A stretch of DNA of 64,000 nucleotides, taken from assembly GCF_000699445.3 (NCBI RefSeq), contig NC_067198.1:2051301-2115300 (forward strand), given 5' to 3'. Of the stretch, positions 35,621-46,890 are shown one piece after another (the stretch's first letter is position 1; the number at the start of each line of letters is the position of its first letter). The notes beneath the pieces are model-generated. The model had not been told where the DNA came from and did no database searches. It saw only the letters and a program-made list of their open reading frames with translations. The DNA is from Schistosoma haematobium (lineage: Eukaryota > Platyhelminthes > Trematoda > Strigeidida > Schistosomatidae). Position numbers and translations under genes: made by a program.

Positions 35621-35915
35621 GAGATGAGACTATAGTCCCTTGACGAACTTCGAGAGAGATGCTAAAGTGACCTTGAGAAGGACCACTTAATTACCATTAA
35701 TAAATGGGAGTTATAAACCTGTTTGATGAATAAGGATTATGATTTACAGTTGATGGTAAGAGTGTGAAATTATATTTAAGGTCTCCATCACAAACTGATT
35801 TAAGCCAAAATGTTAAAATGGTGTTTAGCTAAATGGATGGATGAATTTACGCGCCAAAATCCTAAACCTGTTGGCGTAAATCTGATTGGTTCATTCATAG
35901 ATTATTAACCTCACC
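35621..35915 (+). mobile_element. MITE, diverged but near full length
   Basis: Left GATGAGACTATAG and right AACCTCACC ends with the family interior GATTTACAGTTGATGG and ACGCGCCAAAATC. Confidence 0.72.
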
Positions 35916-36099
35916 ATTATTGAAAGTGTACCAAGTTGATAGTTTTCAGATAAGATCACTTAAACTGAATAAAAATGATTTTGATCCTTTGAAGAAAAAT
36001 TCTCTAATAAAATCAATATTACTGGTTTACAAACCTAACAATGTAAAGTTACATAAACTAATCATAATAAATGATGATGATGATGATGATGATTGTTAT

Positions 36100-36505
36100 T
36101 GTTTACCCGAATCTTCCCATTATTTTTTTAGAATTGCAATTGATCAGTCTCTTATTGACATATGTGGTTACTGTATGTATTGCTTCGATATTGCTTTAAA
36201 TCACAAGCATTGTAAGTAAAGATGGATAGTGACTAGCAAGGGAATGCAGGACACGCTTCACTTCATCCTACTTGAAACTCATCAGTTGAATGCACCTGCA
36301 TCTCAAAGTTGATGATCACTCTGTTTGCTTCAAACCCGAACTCGTTATTCACCTAGCTACTAAATCCTGATAGCCACTATCTTGAGCAATGGCGTGAAGT
36401 TTAAATTCACTCTGAGATGCAGGTACATCCAGCTGACTAGTCGTAAATAGTAGGAAACGTGTGTTCTGGATTCCACTGCTAGCCACTATCCATCTTTGCC
36501 TGCAT
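36100..36505. mobile_element. Sm-alpha-like SINE, antisense unit plus sense hammerhead
   Basis: Same layout as 34843-35215: antisense unit with CATCAGTTGAATGCACCTGC, then a sense segment from CACTCTGAGATGCAGGTAC (about 36408) through a decayed hammerhead (CTGACTA) to TAGCCACTATCCATCTTTG. A GAT microsatellite lies just upstream (36071-36094). Confidence 0.8.
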
Positions 36506-36934
36506 AGTTTTTAATTTCCATTGAAGACGTCTATCTAACTGTTAAATGTTCAATGTTAAAATATTTTGAAAACATTGAATATTGAATAGTGAAATTTTGT
36601 TTTAAAATGGTTCCTCTTGTTTCTTTCATCAGCAGGATGTGTAAAATGACCAAAAATCAATAAAGGCACTGTAGAGTATCAACAATTGAGTAACTCAACA
36701 ATCCAGTGTATTGAGCCATTGAGTAATCAATGATAAACAGTAATAATAACTTCTCTTCCATTCTATTCATTTATACAAATGTAACAATATGATTGATTGA
36801 TTGATTGATATGTGAATGAAAGAAATAAGATTTAGAAATTAGAACTACTTGTAAGTAGTCATTTACTAAATAACTTAAATGAATTGCTATATAGGTGATT
36901 TGAAGAACAACGCAATGTATAACCTTATTAATTT

Positions 36935-37440
36935 TCATCAGATGGGTTTTGTGGATATTATAGTAATTTCAATAGTTAAGATCATGGGTCAGTTGAAACT
37001 AGACCACCATGCAAAACCTGGAAGCACTGGACGTCCGTTTCGTCCTAGTATGAGACTCCTCAGTAACGCGCATCCACGATCCCACCCACGGGGTTCAAAC
37101 CCAGGACCTTCGGTCACTTGCATGAACGATTAACCTCTAGATTATTGAGCCGACAGTAATCCGATGTCTAATTTCAACCGATCCATGAAGTTGCACCACC
37201 GTCCACCATTGTCTTCAATGAGTTACTATCTCACAACAGACACGGTTGAACTCCAATGGTCACGGTTTCTCACTAGAACTTCAGGAAATACCTCTTGGAG
37301 ATAATCACTAGTGAGCGCTAGACGGCCGTTTTGTCCTGGTATGGAACTCCTCAGTAGTGTGCATCCACAAACCCGCCTCTCAGGATTCGAACCCAGGACC
37401 TATCAGTCTCGCGCCAGGCGCTTAACCAACTAATGAAATT
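36935..37440 (-). mobile_element. HH2 SINE, antisense unit plus partial second unit
   Basis: A full antisense unit ends at its leader CACTAGTGAGC (37316). A second antisense unit starts at GCTAGACGGCCG, the hammerhead cleavage region, without any 3' tail. In sense terms the 5' hammerhead product of one unit is joined to the start of the next leader. Confidence 0.85.
37024..37070 (-). ncRNA. Hammerhead ribozyme in HH2, core intact, stem I eroded
   Basis: Minus strand: CTGAGGA, GTCTCATACTAGGAC, GAAA, ACGGACGT, C, CAGTGC. The 5' strand of stem I (GCGTTA) no longer pairs well. Confidence 0.65.
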
Positions 37441-37760
37441 GGATGATTTTCACATTGTAAGCTCTACTCAGATTTTACCAAGATATTTTGTAATAACCTA
37501 TTAAAATGCATTTGGGTGTTCCTGCCTATGTTTTCGTTCTCTATACCATCTATGTATTTAATAAGTACAGTAGTTTAACTATTTAGACAAGATTCTTTTC
37601 TTAATTATTCAACTACTTAGTTAATCTTCTCAAAGTCATCCAACTTCTACGATCTAAGATAAAAAAACTCACTGAAATATATAAGTTATTTAATAGTTCC
37701 TATCGAATTATAAACTTAATACAAACTATCTAGATCTCATGGTTATTTATACACTTTATT

Positions 37761-38066
37761 AGTACAGGGTTGTGGAGATTATTAAGTTTTTGATCGAGAT
37801 CATAAATCGATCAATGTTAGACCACTTTTGAAAGACCGGAAGTTTTGAACGGCTGTTTCGTCCTAATATAGGACTTCTCAACAGTGAGCATCCATAACCG
37901 TGAATGCCGGAGTCGAACCCAGGACATTCGGTCTCACGAGCAAGCGTTTAACCTCTAGACTATTGAGCCTGCCGGTATCCAACGATGTTAATGTCTTACT
38001 TCAACCGATTCAGTGCTTCCAGGTTTTCAATGATGATCTAACATTGATCGATTCATAATCTCAATC
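37761..38066. mobile_element. HH2 inverted dimer with joint exactly at cleavage site
   Basis: Antisense unit from tail (GGGTTGTGGAGATTATTAAG) to its 5' end TCAACCGATT (38010), then a sense 3' body starting CAGTGCTTCCAGG at 38011, the first base downstream of the hammerhead scissile bond, and running to a sense tail. Confidence 0.85.
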
Positions 38067-38102
38067 AATCTGATTGTTATTGCTGTAACGAAAGAAATTT
38101 AT

Positions 38103-38390
38103 TATCAGTATAGGGTTGTGGAGAGTATTAAGTTTTTGTACTGAGGTACACCGCAAGATGGTCGCTCAATTTCGTGAATTAGTTGAAGCTAGACATTAAA
38201 ACCGTTAGATCCCAGCCAGGTTAGTGATCTAGCGGCTAGGCGTTCGCACACGAGACTGAAAGACCTGGATTCGAGTCCCGTGTGCTGGACCGTGGATGCA
38301 CACTTCTGAGGAGTTTCACAACAGGACGAAATAGCCGTCCAGTGCTTCCAGGTTTTCAATGGTGGTCTAACTTCAATCAGTTCATTTGGA
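38103..38390 (+). mobile_element. HH2 SINE, sense with short antisense tail arm
   Basis: The antisense tail stub (38103-38138) is joined to a sense leader (ACTGAGGTACACCGC), tRNA-like head, hammerhead (core CTGAGGA with GAAA; stem I eroded) and 3' body. Confidence 0.82.
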
Positions 38391-38833
38391 ATAATGTCAG
38401 TAGTTGTGTTGGTATTGTTCAATGTCACTAACTAGTAAATTATAATTCATCAGCAGACATGATGAATTCTTCAACTATAATTGTATTTAAACAAGTGGAT
38501 TTTCTTCCATACAATTCTTTTAACAATTATTGGTCTGACCTTTCTGACCTCAAGTTTTATTAGGTCATGTTTGTATTGACTTATAGTCTTTGTTGCTAAA
38601 ACTTATGCAAGATTATTGATTATATTTGGTTATATATTAGTTGAGTAAAGGTTTGATTGTTCTCTTTGTAAGTGAATTGTGGATTAACTGTTTAGTTGTA
38701 CTTAATTTGATTATGCCCAAAAATTCTTGTTACTATTGAGTGTACGTATTGTAGGATTTCTATAGTTTCTCCTTCAAAGTTATGAATCTCCTTCTGTTAA
38801 GATCAAAGTTAATGTATCATTTTAATTCATAAG

Positions 38834-39038
38834 TGATTGATCACTAGGTGGTAATCAATATCATGTGTGTCAGGTCCTTCATTAGTGTATATCAAATACT
38901 ATCGACCAAGTTGTAATATGGCAACTAGTCTAGGTGACTAGACATTTCGTGCAGTATGTTGAGGTAAAATAATGGTTAGAGGTAGTCAACAAGAAACCTT
39001 GTTGACAGGAAATCATATTGACTATCTCCAACCACAAT
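38834..39038. mobile_element. HH3 SINE, partial with terminal palindrome
   Basis: Sense leader (GTGATTGATCACTAGGTGG, 38834-38925). At 38974-39001 comes the antisense 3' tail ending AAACCTTG, then TTGA, then a sense 3' tail from CAGGAAATC (39006). Compared with 50792-51143, both arms stop exactly at the hammerhead cleavage position. Confidence 0.68.
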
Positions 39039-39301
39039 CATATCAATTCCAATGCATATCTGACAGTCTTCCTTAAATTAACTTTTCCCATTGTGTTCAA
39101 TATTTAATACAATCGTTAAGATTACGACTCTTCAGTTTTTGTTAACATTCTTCCACTTTAAATTCACTAGTGACTAGTAGATAGCACGAAATGTTTTCAA
39201 GTTTATTTTTTTTTACCTTTAGAGACCAGTTCCGACGGGTAAAATCTTCCGCGTCTCGCAGCTTTTTCTGATATTAACAATACTGTATTTGATCTAACAA
39301 G

Positions 39302-39655
39302 ATTAATTGAAGATAGACTACCATGGAAAACCTGAAAGCACTGGACGGTCGCTACATTTTATTGTGGGACTCCTCAACAGTGCTCATCCATAATCCCACC
39401 TCGCGAGATTCGAACCCAAGACTTATCGGTTTCGCGCTGGTATCCAACGGCATTAACGTCTATCATGGTGGTCTAGCTTCATTTGACTCATGAATTCAAT
39501 TATTAAATTACTACAATCTACACAAAACCCCTCCGACTATAATTATCATATGCTCACTAGTGATTATCTCCAAGAGTTATTTCTTGGAGTTCTAGTGAGA
39601 AGCCGTGACCAGTGGAGTTCATCTGGGTCTGTTGTGAGATAATAACTCACTTAAG
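39302..39655. mobile_element. HH2 inverted composite
   Basis: Antisense unit (GGTCGCTACATTTTATTG hammerhead remnant, tRNA head, CAACGGCATTAACGTCTA) joined to a sense 3' body and tail (about 39463-39525), then the leader of another sense unit. Confidence 0.8.
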
Positions 39656-39798
39656 ACTAATAAAGGTCATTGTCAATTTCTAATTTCATTTTAATTCGTC
39701 AATGATAAATTCATTTTTTCTCAAATATTAATTTATAATCATTATGATCATTATGATTAAACTAATAATTTGCTTTTCGTCATTAAAGTGAAGGGTAT

Positions 39799-40412
39799 AT
39801 TCGCATATTAGTTGGGAGAGCATTAGACTGAATATCTAAATGTCCCCGGTTCGTTCCCGAGTTCCGGCAGACGACTGGCTCTAAGTTTTGCCCCCAAATG
39901 TCCTGGCAAGGCCGAGACTGGGGAGAGTGCGCTCTCCCTCTCGAAATGCTCTCACATGGCCACGTGTATATAGCCTCTGACAGGGAAGTCCTACTCACTG
40001 ACATCTCGCCGTGGGGGTGTTGTTTACGAAATTGAAAGGACGAAGAGCGAATATCCGGTGCTTTGACCGGGTTGGTGGACACAGAGAGTCCACCTAGGGG
40101 AGTTAGGAAACCCTGATTCCAAACCAATGCTGCAAATGGGCTCTATTATTCTGAGGGAACAAATGGTGTATGAACCAATCGTTGGTCACAGGCTACCATG
40201 TGACTGCATCCCCTTACGATGCTCCACTGCCTTATGGATCAGACCTTCATGTCGAAGGCTCGGGGTGTGGCCCCCTAAGAAAACCAACTGGTTCGGTTTG
40301 GGTACCTGGGCAGTATCACATCTCTCACACATATCAAATGAGATCTATGTGGCCTATGTGTATTTGGCACCTCCTTGTATCAATATATATGTGTTAAAAT
40401 AAATAAATAATA
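39799..40412 (+). mobile_element. F-SINE repeat with tRNA-Phe-like head
   Basis: 39799-39868 resembles tRNA-Phe: TTAGTTGGGAGAGCATTAG (D arm and A-box), ACTGAATATCTAA (anticodon loop with GAA) and CCCGGTTCGTTCCC (T arm and B-box). The 5' acceptor strand does not pair with GTTCCGGCA, so it is not a working tRNA. After a short link the family body starts at GCCCCCAAATG (39890) and runs to AAATAAATAAATAA. Confidence 0.75.
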
Positions 40413-40504
40413 AGTAAACTTATAGATAGAATTGTTTATTTATTTCATTACAGTGAAGGAAATATGTATGTGCATGCATGCATGAAGAAATGATTCACAT
40501 TCAC

Positions 40505-40800
40505 TTTATATTGTTTGCTTGTAATGTCTCATTCTCATTTAGCAATGCAATTGATCAGTCTCTTGTTCGCATATGTGCATCCTGTGTGGACTGCCTCGAT
40601 ATTGCCTTAATTCACAAACATTATAAACAAAGATGGATGGTGAGTAACACTGCAATCCACATTGTGCATTCATCATACTCAGGACGTGTCAGCTGGATGT
40701 ACCTGCACCTCAGAATTGATCTTCATTCCAAGACTAGAACCCAATACCATTCGTTTCAAACACCATCGCGTTATCTAATTAGTTCCTGAATCCTGACAGC
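40505..40800 (-). mobile_element. Sm-alpha-like SINE, antisense
   Basis: 3' region (GCAATTGATCAGTCTCTTG), GATGG, eroded hammerhead (GACGTGTCAGCTGGATGTAC), and tRNA head to CCTGAATCCTGACAGCC. Confidence 0.8.
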
Positions 40801-40834
40801 CACCTGCTTGTATTCATTAGTTTAATCCTGGCTA

Positions 40835-40985
40835 GGCCGCTACAGAAAACCAGAAAACACTTAATAGTCATTTAGTCATAGTGTGGGACTGCTTCAGAAG
40901 TGCACATCTACGACCTCACCGCGGTTGACTGGACCCGGTAACTTTGATCTCGTTTATGAATATTTAACCTTTAAACCCCTAAACT
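40835..40985 (-). mobile_element. Old HH2 SINE, antisense
   Basis: Diverged. GAAAACACTTAATAGTCATT, GTGTGGGACTGCTTCAG and CGTTTATGAATATTTAACC keep the family order. Confidence 0.6.
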
Positions 40986-41284
40986 GGAATCCGATATGCA
41001 TAACAGTTGTATTTTTCCACTAATGTTTTTTCAGAGTTGAAGTTGATGTTTGGGCTTTTCCAAGGATTCCGGTATTTTTTTTCGATAAACTCTAAAAATG
41101 AAATCCAAAATTTAATTTTTACCTAATTGTCGAACACATTCCGTGTATGTATTGGCATAACAGTAACGTTTCGAATGTAACTTACCATGGTAACCACTGA
41201 GTGACATTTACTGCTAATTTTCTCATATATATATATATAATTTGATTAGTTCATAGAAAGGTGCAAAGTAGTCTTAATCTCACA

Positions 41285-41500
41285 TTTTAAGAGAAGAAAA
41301 CGAGTGTATACAACTATGTCACACAGAGTCTCCAACTATTGATTGCGATAGTCACACCAATCCTAATCAAGTAGTCTGCATCTACCAACATGGCTTAGAC
41401 TAGAAGTTAGTGACTTTATGAACTGATGCCACGTTTTTTTTGGTTTAGCCCCCCCTAAATTGCTTCCATTCGTCTTCAACATTAGTCAACATTGCGTATC
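41285..41500. repeat. Unclassified repeat, partial (second copy at 45985-46215)
   Basis: Shares GTAGTCTGCATCTA, TTAGTGACTT and TGATGCCACGTTTT in order with 45985-46215. No coding sequence. Confidence 0.7.
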
Positions 41501-41514
41501 ACAGTAATCGATGT

Positions 41515-41640
41515 TCAGTAGCTGGATGTATCTGCATCCCACAGTTGTTGTTCACTCTTAGAACTCAAACCAAGTACCATTCACTTCAAACATTATCTCA
41601 TTATCTACTTAACTACTAAATCCTGATAGCAACTTGCTAT
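41515..41640 (-). mobile_element. Sm-alpha-like SINE fragment, antisense
   Basis: Starts at the hammerhead 5' strand (AGTAGCTGGATGTATCTGC) and runs through the tRNA-like head to CTACTAAATCCTGATAGC. Confidence 0.72.
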
Positions 41641-44437
41641 GATATTTGATTGAATCTTCTCATGAACAAAACGAGTATCTTGTGAATTTCACTATTAAAC
41701 TAATTCACAGTTTATTTTATTGTAAAATAAATAATCTCATGATATAAACAAGAGTTTTTCTTTTCTATTTATTTAAACAAAATCATTGTTGAATAAATAA
41801 ATAAATAACTAGAAAATTTACGTATTTTCTATTTATACTACTGAAATTTCCTTCATAAAATAAATAACACCTCTATCATAAACACACATAGTCTGTATTA
41901 TTAAACATTAAATGTTTTGTTGTTATTCATTGAGTGAAGTGGTAGAAAGAGAGAGAGAGATGGAGAGAGGGGGGAGGGGGAGGAGGGGGAGGTAGATGAA
42001 GAAGAAGAAGAGGAGGAAAGTATAGTGAATATGTTGAAGATGGATAAAATAGGTGAATAACACTTATAAAAAATTTCACTACCCATAATGACCATTACCA
42101 CCACAACAACAACAACAACAACAACGACAGGATTATGAATACAGAAAATTAGGTTTATTTTGTTTTCAAAAAGAAATTTTATTATCTAAATAATGATACT
42201 TTTAGGTGGAAAAAAAAGATAATAATAATAACAATAATAATAATGAAGGTAATAACGCATCTCTCCCCACCCGTTTTTTCGCGGCACAATAAAGTTTTAA
42301 CGGCATAAAGAAAAACTGTTGGTCAAAAGAATAAAAATAAGAATGTTTCCTAGTTTACTTTGTGTTGTTACTAGAATTAGATTGATTATAATCATTATGC
42401 TAATCACCTTTAATTCTAATAATAATGAAATCAATGTGAATGAAGGTGGGTGGGGATGGGGAGGGGTTGCGACACGTCTAATAAATATAAAATAAACACT
42501 TATTGCAAATACCCCCCCTCACACACACATACACATACGCACATTCACACGCACCTAGATACTACTTATATCTTCATGTAAATAGTAATGATGATAATTG
42601 TAGTCATTGAAGAATGAAGAAATATCTATCTTCCAGTACTGTATATCTGTTGTTTGTTTGTTTACTTTGCATTATTCTTAATTACTAATCAATTTTCATT
42701 ATTAATGTCTATTTAGTATACTGTCACAATTAACCACTTTTGAATACGTCTACATCTTCAGTTTGTAAAATAATATACCATGAATAACAAAAAAAAAGAA
42801 ACCGTTCTCTACTATTCCCTCTTAAAGGATATAAGTGAAGGTATCAATGCACCGAAAAACCATAACGATACATATATATACTACTAATATAGTCACATTT
42901 CAGTAGTATCATTGTATGTAAGCTAAAAAAGAATTATCTTTCGTTTGATTGACAGAAATTCAATCATCTCATTAGACTTTCAACAAATAATCAAGATTTC
43001 CATCTCTATGTACATAAAAAAAACTGTATAGAAGTAGTTATAGGGATTAAGTAAATTGTTTTTTAATGTCTCTTCTCCAAAGACGATTATTAGTATAGAT
43101 ACATATAAACAATTTTGTTTCTATGACAAATCTGTTATTTAAACAGGTCTTAAATGATTTTTTTTAGTATAGTTTATGATATATGCAGTTGAAATGAAAG
43201 TCACTTTCTTCTCTGATATATAAGAACACAATGACACATAATAAATACTAATATCTTTCTAAACTAATGAGGTTTTGAATTGGCATAGGTAACTAAGTGA
43301 ATGGATTAATAAAATAGTGTTTATCGTTTCATATATATATATCCATGTATGTACGTATGTATGTATGTATGTATGTATGTGGGTGTGTGTTAGTGTGTAC
43401 AAATGCATGTATGAGTTAGTGTACGTGTTTGATATTGTTCGATGCATTACTGTACCAACAACGCAAACAGTAGGGAAAGAATCAAATCAACATAATAACT
43501 ATTTCTTAATTAGATCTTGACAATATACTATTATTATTATTATTATTATTATTATTAGTAGTAGTAGTAGTAGTAGTAGTAGTAGCACTAATCATAGTAA
43601 TAAATATAATTATGATATTTGTTTATGATGTTTCACATTATTATTTATAATACCTAATTGATGAAGATAAATAATAGTAATGTGTTTAAATGTAAATCTG
43701 TCGTTTTAATGAAGTCACTAATAAGGGAGTAAGGGGGGATAGCGGGTGGATAAAATCAGAGAAATTCTACTGAAGAACTAGTTAAATTCAATGGGTGCAT
43801 TTGAGGAGGTTGTATTTGAGGGAGGAGGGGGGCAGGGTGGAACAGACTAGTAAAAGACGATGATGATGATGATGATGATGAAGAAAATAAAAGTAAAAAA
43901 AGAGATGTATATATTTTTTAAACCGAGAAAAAAAGTGTATTATTATTATTATCATAAGAAAAATCTATAGTTCCTATGCACTGTATTTCAATACAATGTC
44001 CTGAATATCTCTCACTCTCGCTTTCGCTCTCTCTTTCCACACACACACACACACACACAGACACATAAACAATAATGGAAGAAATGGAAAACAGCCTATA
44101 AACCATAAATGACATGGTCGTAATTATTTTTGTTCACAAATTATATTCTATTGCAACTGGATTATGTTTGTTTGTTTGTTTGTTTTTTTGCTTTTTCTCT
44201 GTATACATTTAAATTATTTGTCAACAATATAACATCAAGTGTACTAAATAATGAATATACCTAATTAAATATACATTTATGAACTGGTGGTGGTGGTGGG
44301 GTGATAGATCTAACCATTTATTTCTTTTGAAAGATATGAGGTTTTTTTTACTAGAATGTTGAATGAATACACATCATAAAAATAAAATATAAGTCAGTAG
44401 TTAAGGCTACTTTCGTTGTTGTTGTTGTTTATCAGTA
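41641..44437. other. Single-copy-looking, microsatellite-rich DNA
   Basis: Polypurine run 41945-42020, (CAA)n near 42105, G-rich tract 42445-42472, (GTAT)n at 43350-43380, (ATT)n(AGT)n at 43530-43585, G-rich tract 43800-43840, (TGA)n 43858-43880, (CA)n 44039-44060. No gene seen. Confidence 0.6.
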
Positions 44438-44625
44438 TAGGAGTTGTGGAGATGATTAAGTTTTTGATTGAGATCATGAACCGATTGATGTTAGACCACG
44501 GTTGGAAACCTAGAAGCATTGGGCGGCCATTTCGTCTTATTGTGGGACTTCTCAACAATGCGCATCTACGATTCCGCTCGCAGGATTGAAACCCAGGACC
44601 CGTCGGTCTCGTGAGCGAACTGATT
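44438..44625 (-). mobile_element. HH2 SINE, antisense, 5'-truncated
   Basis: Tail GAGATGATTAAGTTTTTGATTG, eroded hammerhead and tRNA head to GTCTCGTGAGCGAAC. Confidence 0.8.
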
Positions 44626-44837
44626 GGATTTGTAAACTAGAAATAGAAATATTCACTAGTATTAATGTTAATAATAACAGTTTTTTCTTTACGAAAGTCA
44701 AAATCATTTGCTAGATATTCACTCACTAAGCTAAATGTACCTGGACAAGATATGCCAATCACTTAATTGGTTTTCCACTTTGTTATAATATTTCATATTC
44801 AGGACATTATAGTAATATGAGAAATTTCGAAACAAAT

Positions 44838-44901
44838 AATCTTATTTACTTACTTACTTACTTACTTAATTAATTAATTAATTAATTAATTAATTAATTA
44901 A

Positions 44902-44946
<45 letters not shown>

Positions 44947-45045
44947 GTTATCCCTCGTGGAGTAACATAGGCCGCCCACTAGCATTCTCCATCCAAATTT
45001 ATCCTGGGCAATCCTTTCCAGTTGTTTCCATTCATTACTTATCCT
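44838..45045 (-). mobile_element. RTE 3' terminus (copy E) with long compound tail
   Basis: About 108 bp of (CTTA)n, then (ATTA)n, then (CTTA)n, followed by the antisense RTE 3' end (CCTCGTGGAGTAACATAGGC; GGGCAATCCTTTCCAG). Strongly 5'-truncated. Confidence 0.85.
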
Positions 45046-45323
45046 TTTCTTGCTATATAAAAGAATCGCCAACCAGAAACAAATAATCACCCTCCAATAA
45101 ATAACCTTTTTACGATATGCACAACCGTGTGGAGTTTTATTGTCTGAGCATGACCAAATCATCCAGTTTAAAGAGAACAAAACTCCATCAGGCTAATTAT
45201 ACAAATAAACTAGTTTCTAACTAACTTCCATACTGATCGAAATTGTTTCTATCAATTCTCAGCATAAGTACTAGTTTAAGTGAATCAGTTCTTTCGATGT
45301 GAGGTGTTTGAATTCAATTCATA

Positions 45324-45595
45324 GTGTAGTGGACGACAACACCAGTGGAGACAATCGAATGTATGTGAATAAAACAATACAGAATCATTTAGTAAAATCC
45401 GAGAACCATAAATTAATTACCTCATTTGCTAAATGACAGTCAATCGTCTGAGACTTTATTGTTCTTTAATTTCCACACTAATCATTCTTTGTTCTCGTTC
45501 TTTTCAATCTTCTTAACCTTCTACCGCCATACATTTCACTTTCGACTGATGATACATACTACTTATATCTGTTGACATCAGTAGCATATACCACA
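45324..45595 (-). mobile_element. Solo-LTR-like repeat
   Basis: 272 bp from TGTAGTGGACGACAAC to GTAGCATATACCACA, aligned end to end with 19431-19711. Confidence 0.65.
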
Positions 45596-45774
45596 ATATG
45601 AGTTGATTAGTAACAATTTAGGGCTACTAACGTAGTAATAAACTTAATTGAAGATAGTATTTTGATATTCTTTTAATTACATTTTTGTTTACAAAAGAAC
45701 AGTTTGTATCATTTTGTAAATCTCTTCTATTTAATCAAGATATTATTAAGCTTACCTAATATCAGTCAGTCAGT

Positions 45775-46215
45775 CAGTCAACTACAACGTAGGACTAGGC
45801 ACATACATGCATCAGTCCAAGTTGCCATACCTCACTAGCACAGCAAGATGAACACCGGATTCATAGAAGTAGTCAATTAAATGGTGGTAATGTATAAAAG
45901 AAAGATTCCATATAAGGATATAGTACAGGAAGAAAGAATTAGTTCGTAGAAAGAAATATATAAAGCGATTTTAATCTCTTAGTTTAAGGGAAGACAAAGA
46001 GTGTGTACACACGCTCAAGCTATTGTGATCGATTCTGAACCATGTCATGCATAGTCTTTAACCATTGGTTACGATAGTCGGATAGACTGCAACCAAGTAG
46101 TCTGCATCTATCAACATAGCTAAGACCAGAATTTAGTGACTTCAAGCATTGATGCCACGTTTTGGTTTGGCCAACCCTAACTTTCTTTCAACCGTCCCCA
46201 ACACTTAATGTAAAT
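45775..46215. repeat. Unclassified repeat
   Basis: Starts after a (CAGT)n run. The second half is shared with 41285-41500. It lies just upstream of the Penelope-like fragment and may belong to that element, but I cannot show this. Confidence 0.55.
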
Positions 46216-46289
46216 AAGATATATATATATACCACGTTAAGTAGCAATTAGAAGTGTGAAGAGAAGTCAATAAATTTATGATATTTTTC

Positions 46290-46560
46290 AAGTCTAGAAT
46301 TTATTGTGTTTTGTAAGTCAATGTGAACATGTTCCAGAAAGTCTTAGAACAAAGGAAAGAAAGACTCTGAACAGTGCAATCACCAAACATCTCCTTGATA
46401 CAGGACATCAGGTAGATACCTTACAATCCTTTAAGGTGATTAATAAGCAGCCAAACTCCAGTCTTCTGAAGTTTGCTGAAACCATTGCTATCAGGCGTCA
46501 AAAACCTGACCTATGTATTCAAAAGGAGACGGTGTTTAATCTTTTCTTACCCTGGTGACA
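46290..46560 (+). pseudogene. Penelope-like element C-terminal endonuclease fragment
   Basis: The frame at 46304-46558 contains EHVPESL, SAITKHLLDTGHQVD, AETIAIRRQKPDLC and NLFLPW, the end of a GIY-YIG endonuclease domain of Penelope-like elements. The GIY and YIG strands themselves are missing, so it is a truncated copy. Confidence 0.82.
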
Positions 46561-46842
46561 AATAGTCCTTCACTGCACTTTAAAATTTTTTTCTTTTTTC
46601 TGTTGCATTTATTACATCATTGATTCTATTTTTTCAATTATCTTTCAACTGAACTCTACTCACTATGTTCCTATCAATGTTTATTCATTATGTAATCAAT
46701 TGTTTCTAACCCACTTTTGAACTGTTGTCACAATTAATGTTGTAGAATATTCTTTCATATTAGGTATATATTTACAATATTCAGTAAGCAATTTAAACCC
46801 ATTATGTAATTATGATGATTTTTAAATATCACAGGTTGTAAG

Positions 46843-46890
46843 CAGCTGACGAGACCCAGACGAAATAAAAATGAATTCATGCTATACTGG
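46843..46890 (+). ncRNA. Hammerhead-like motif downstream of Penelope-like fragment
   Basis: CTGACGA (46846-46852), GACCCAGAC (a 3-bp stem II with one A-A mismatch), GAAA (46862-46865), a stem III holding palindrome ATGAATTCAT, and a short stem I CAG/CTG. Hammerheads are known in the terminal repeats of Penelope-like elements; position and orientation fit that here. Confidence 0.5.

Noticed and set aside
39799..39868. Functional tRNA-Phe gene
   Set aside because: The 5' acceptor strand does not pair with the 3' strand and the loops carry substitutions; treated as a SINE head or tRNA relic.
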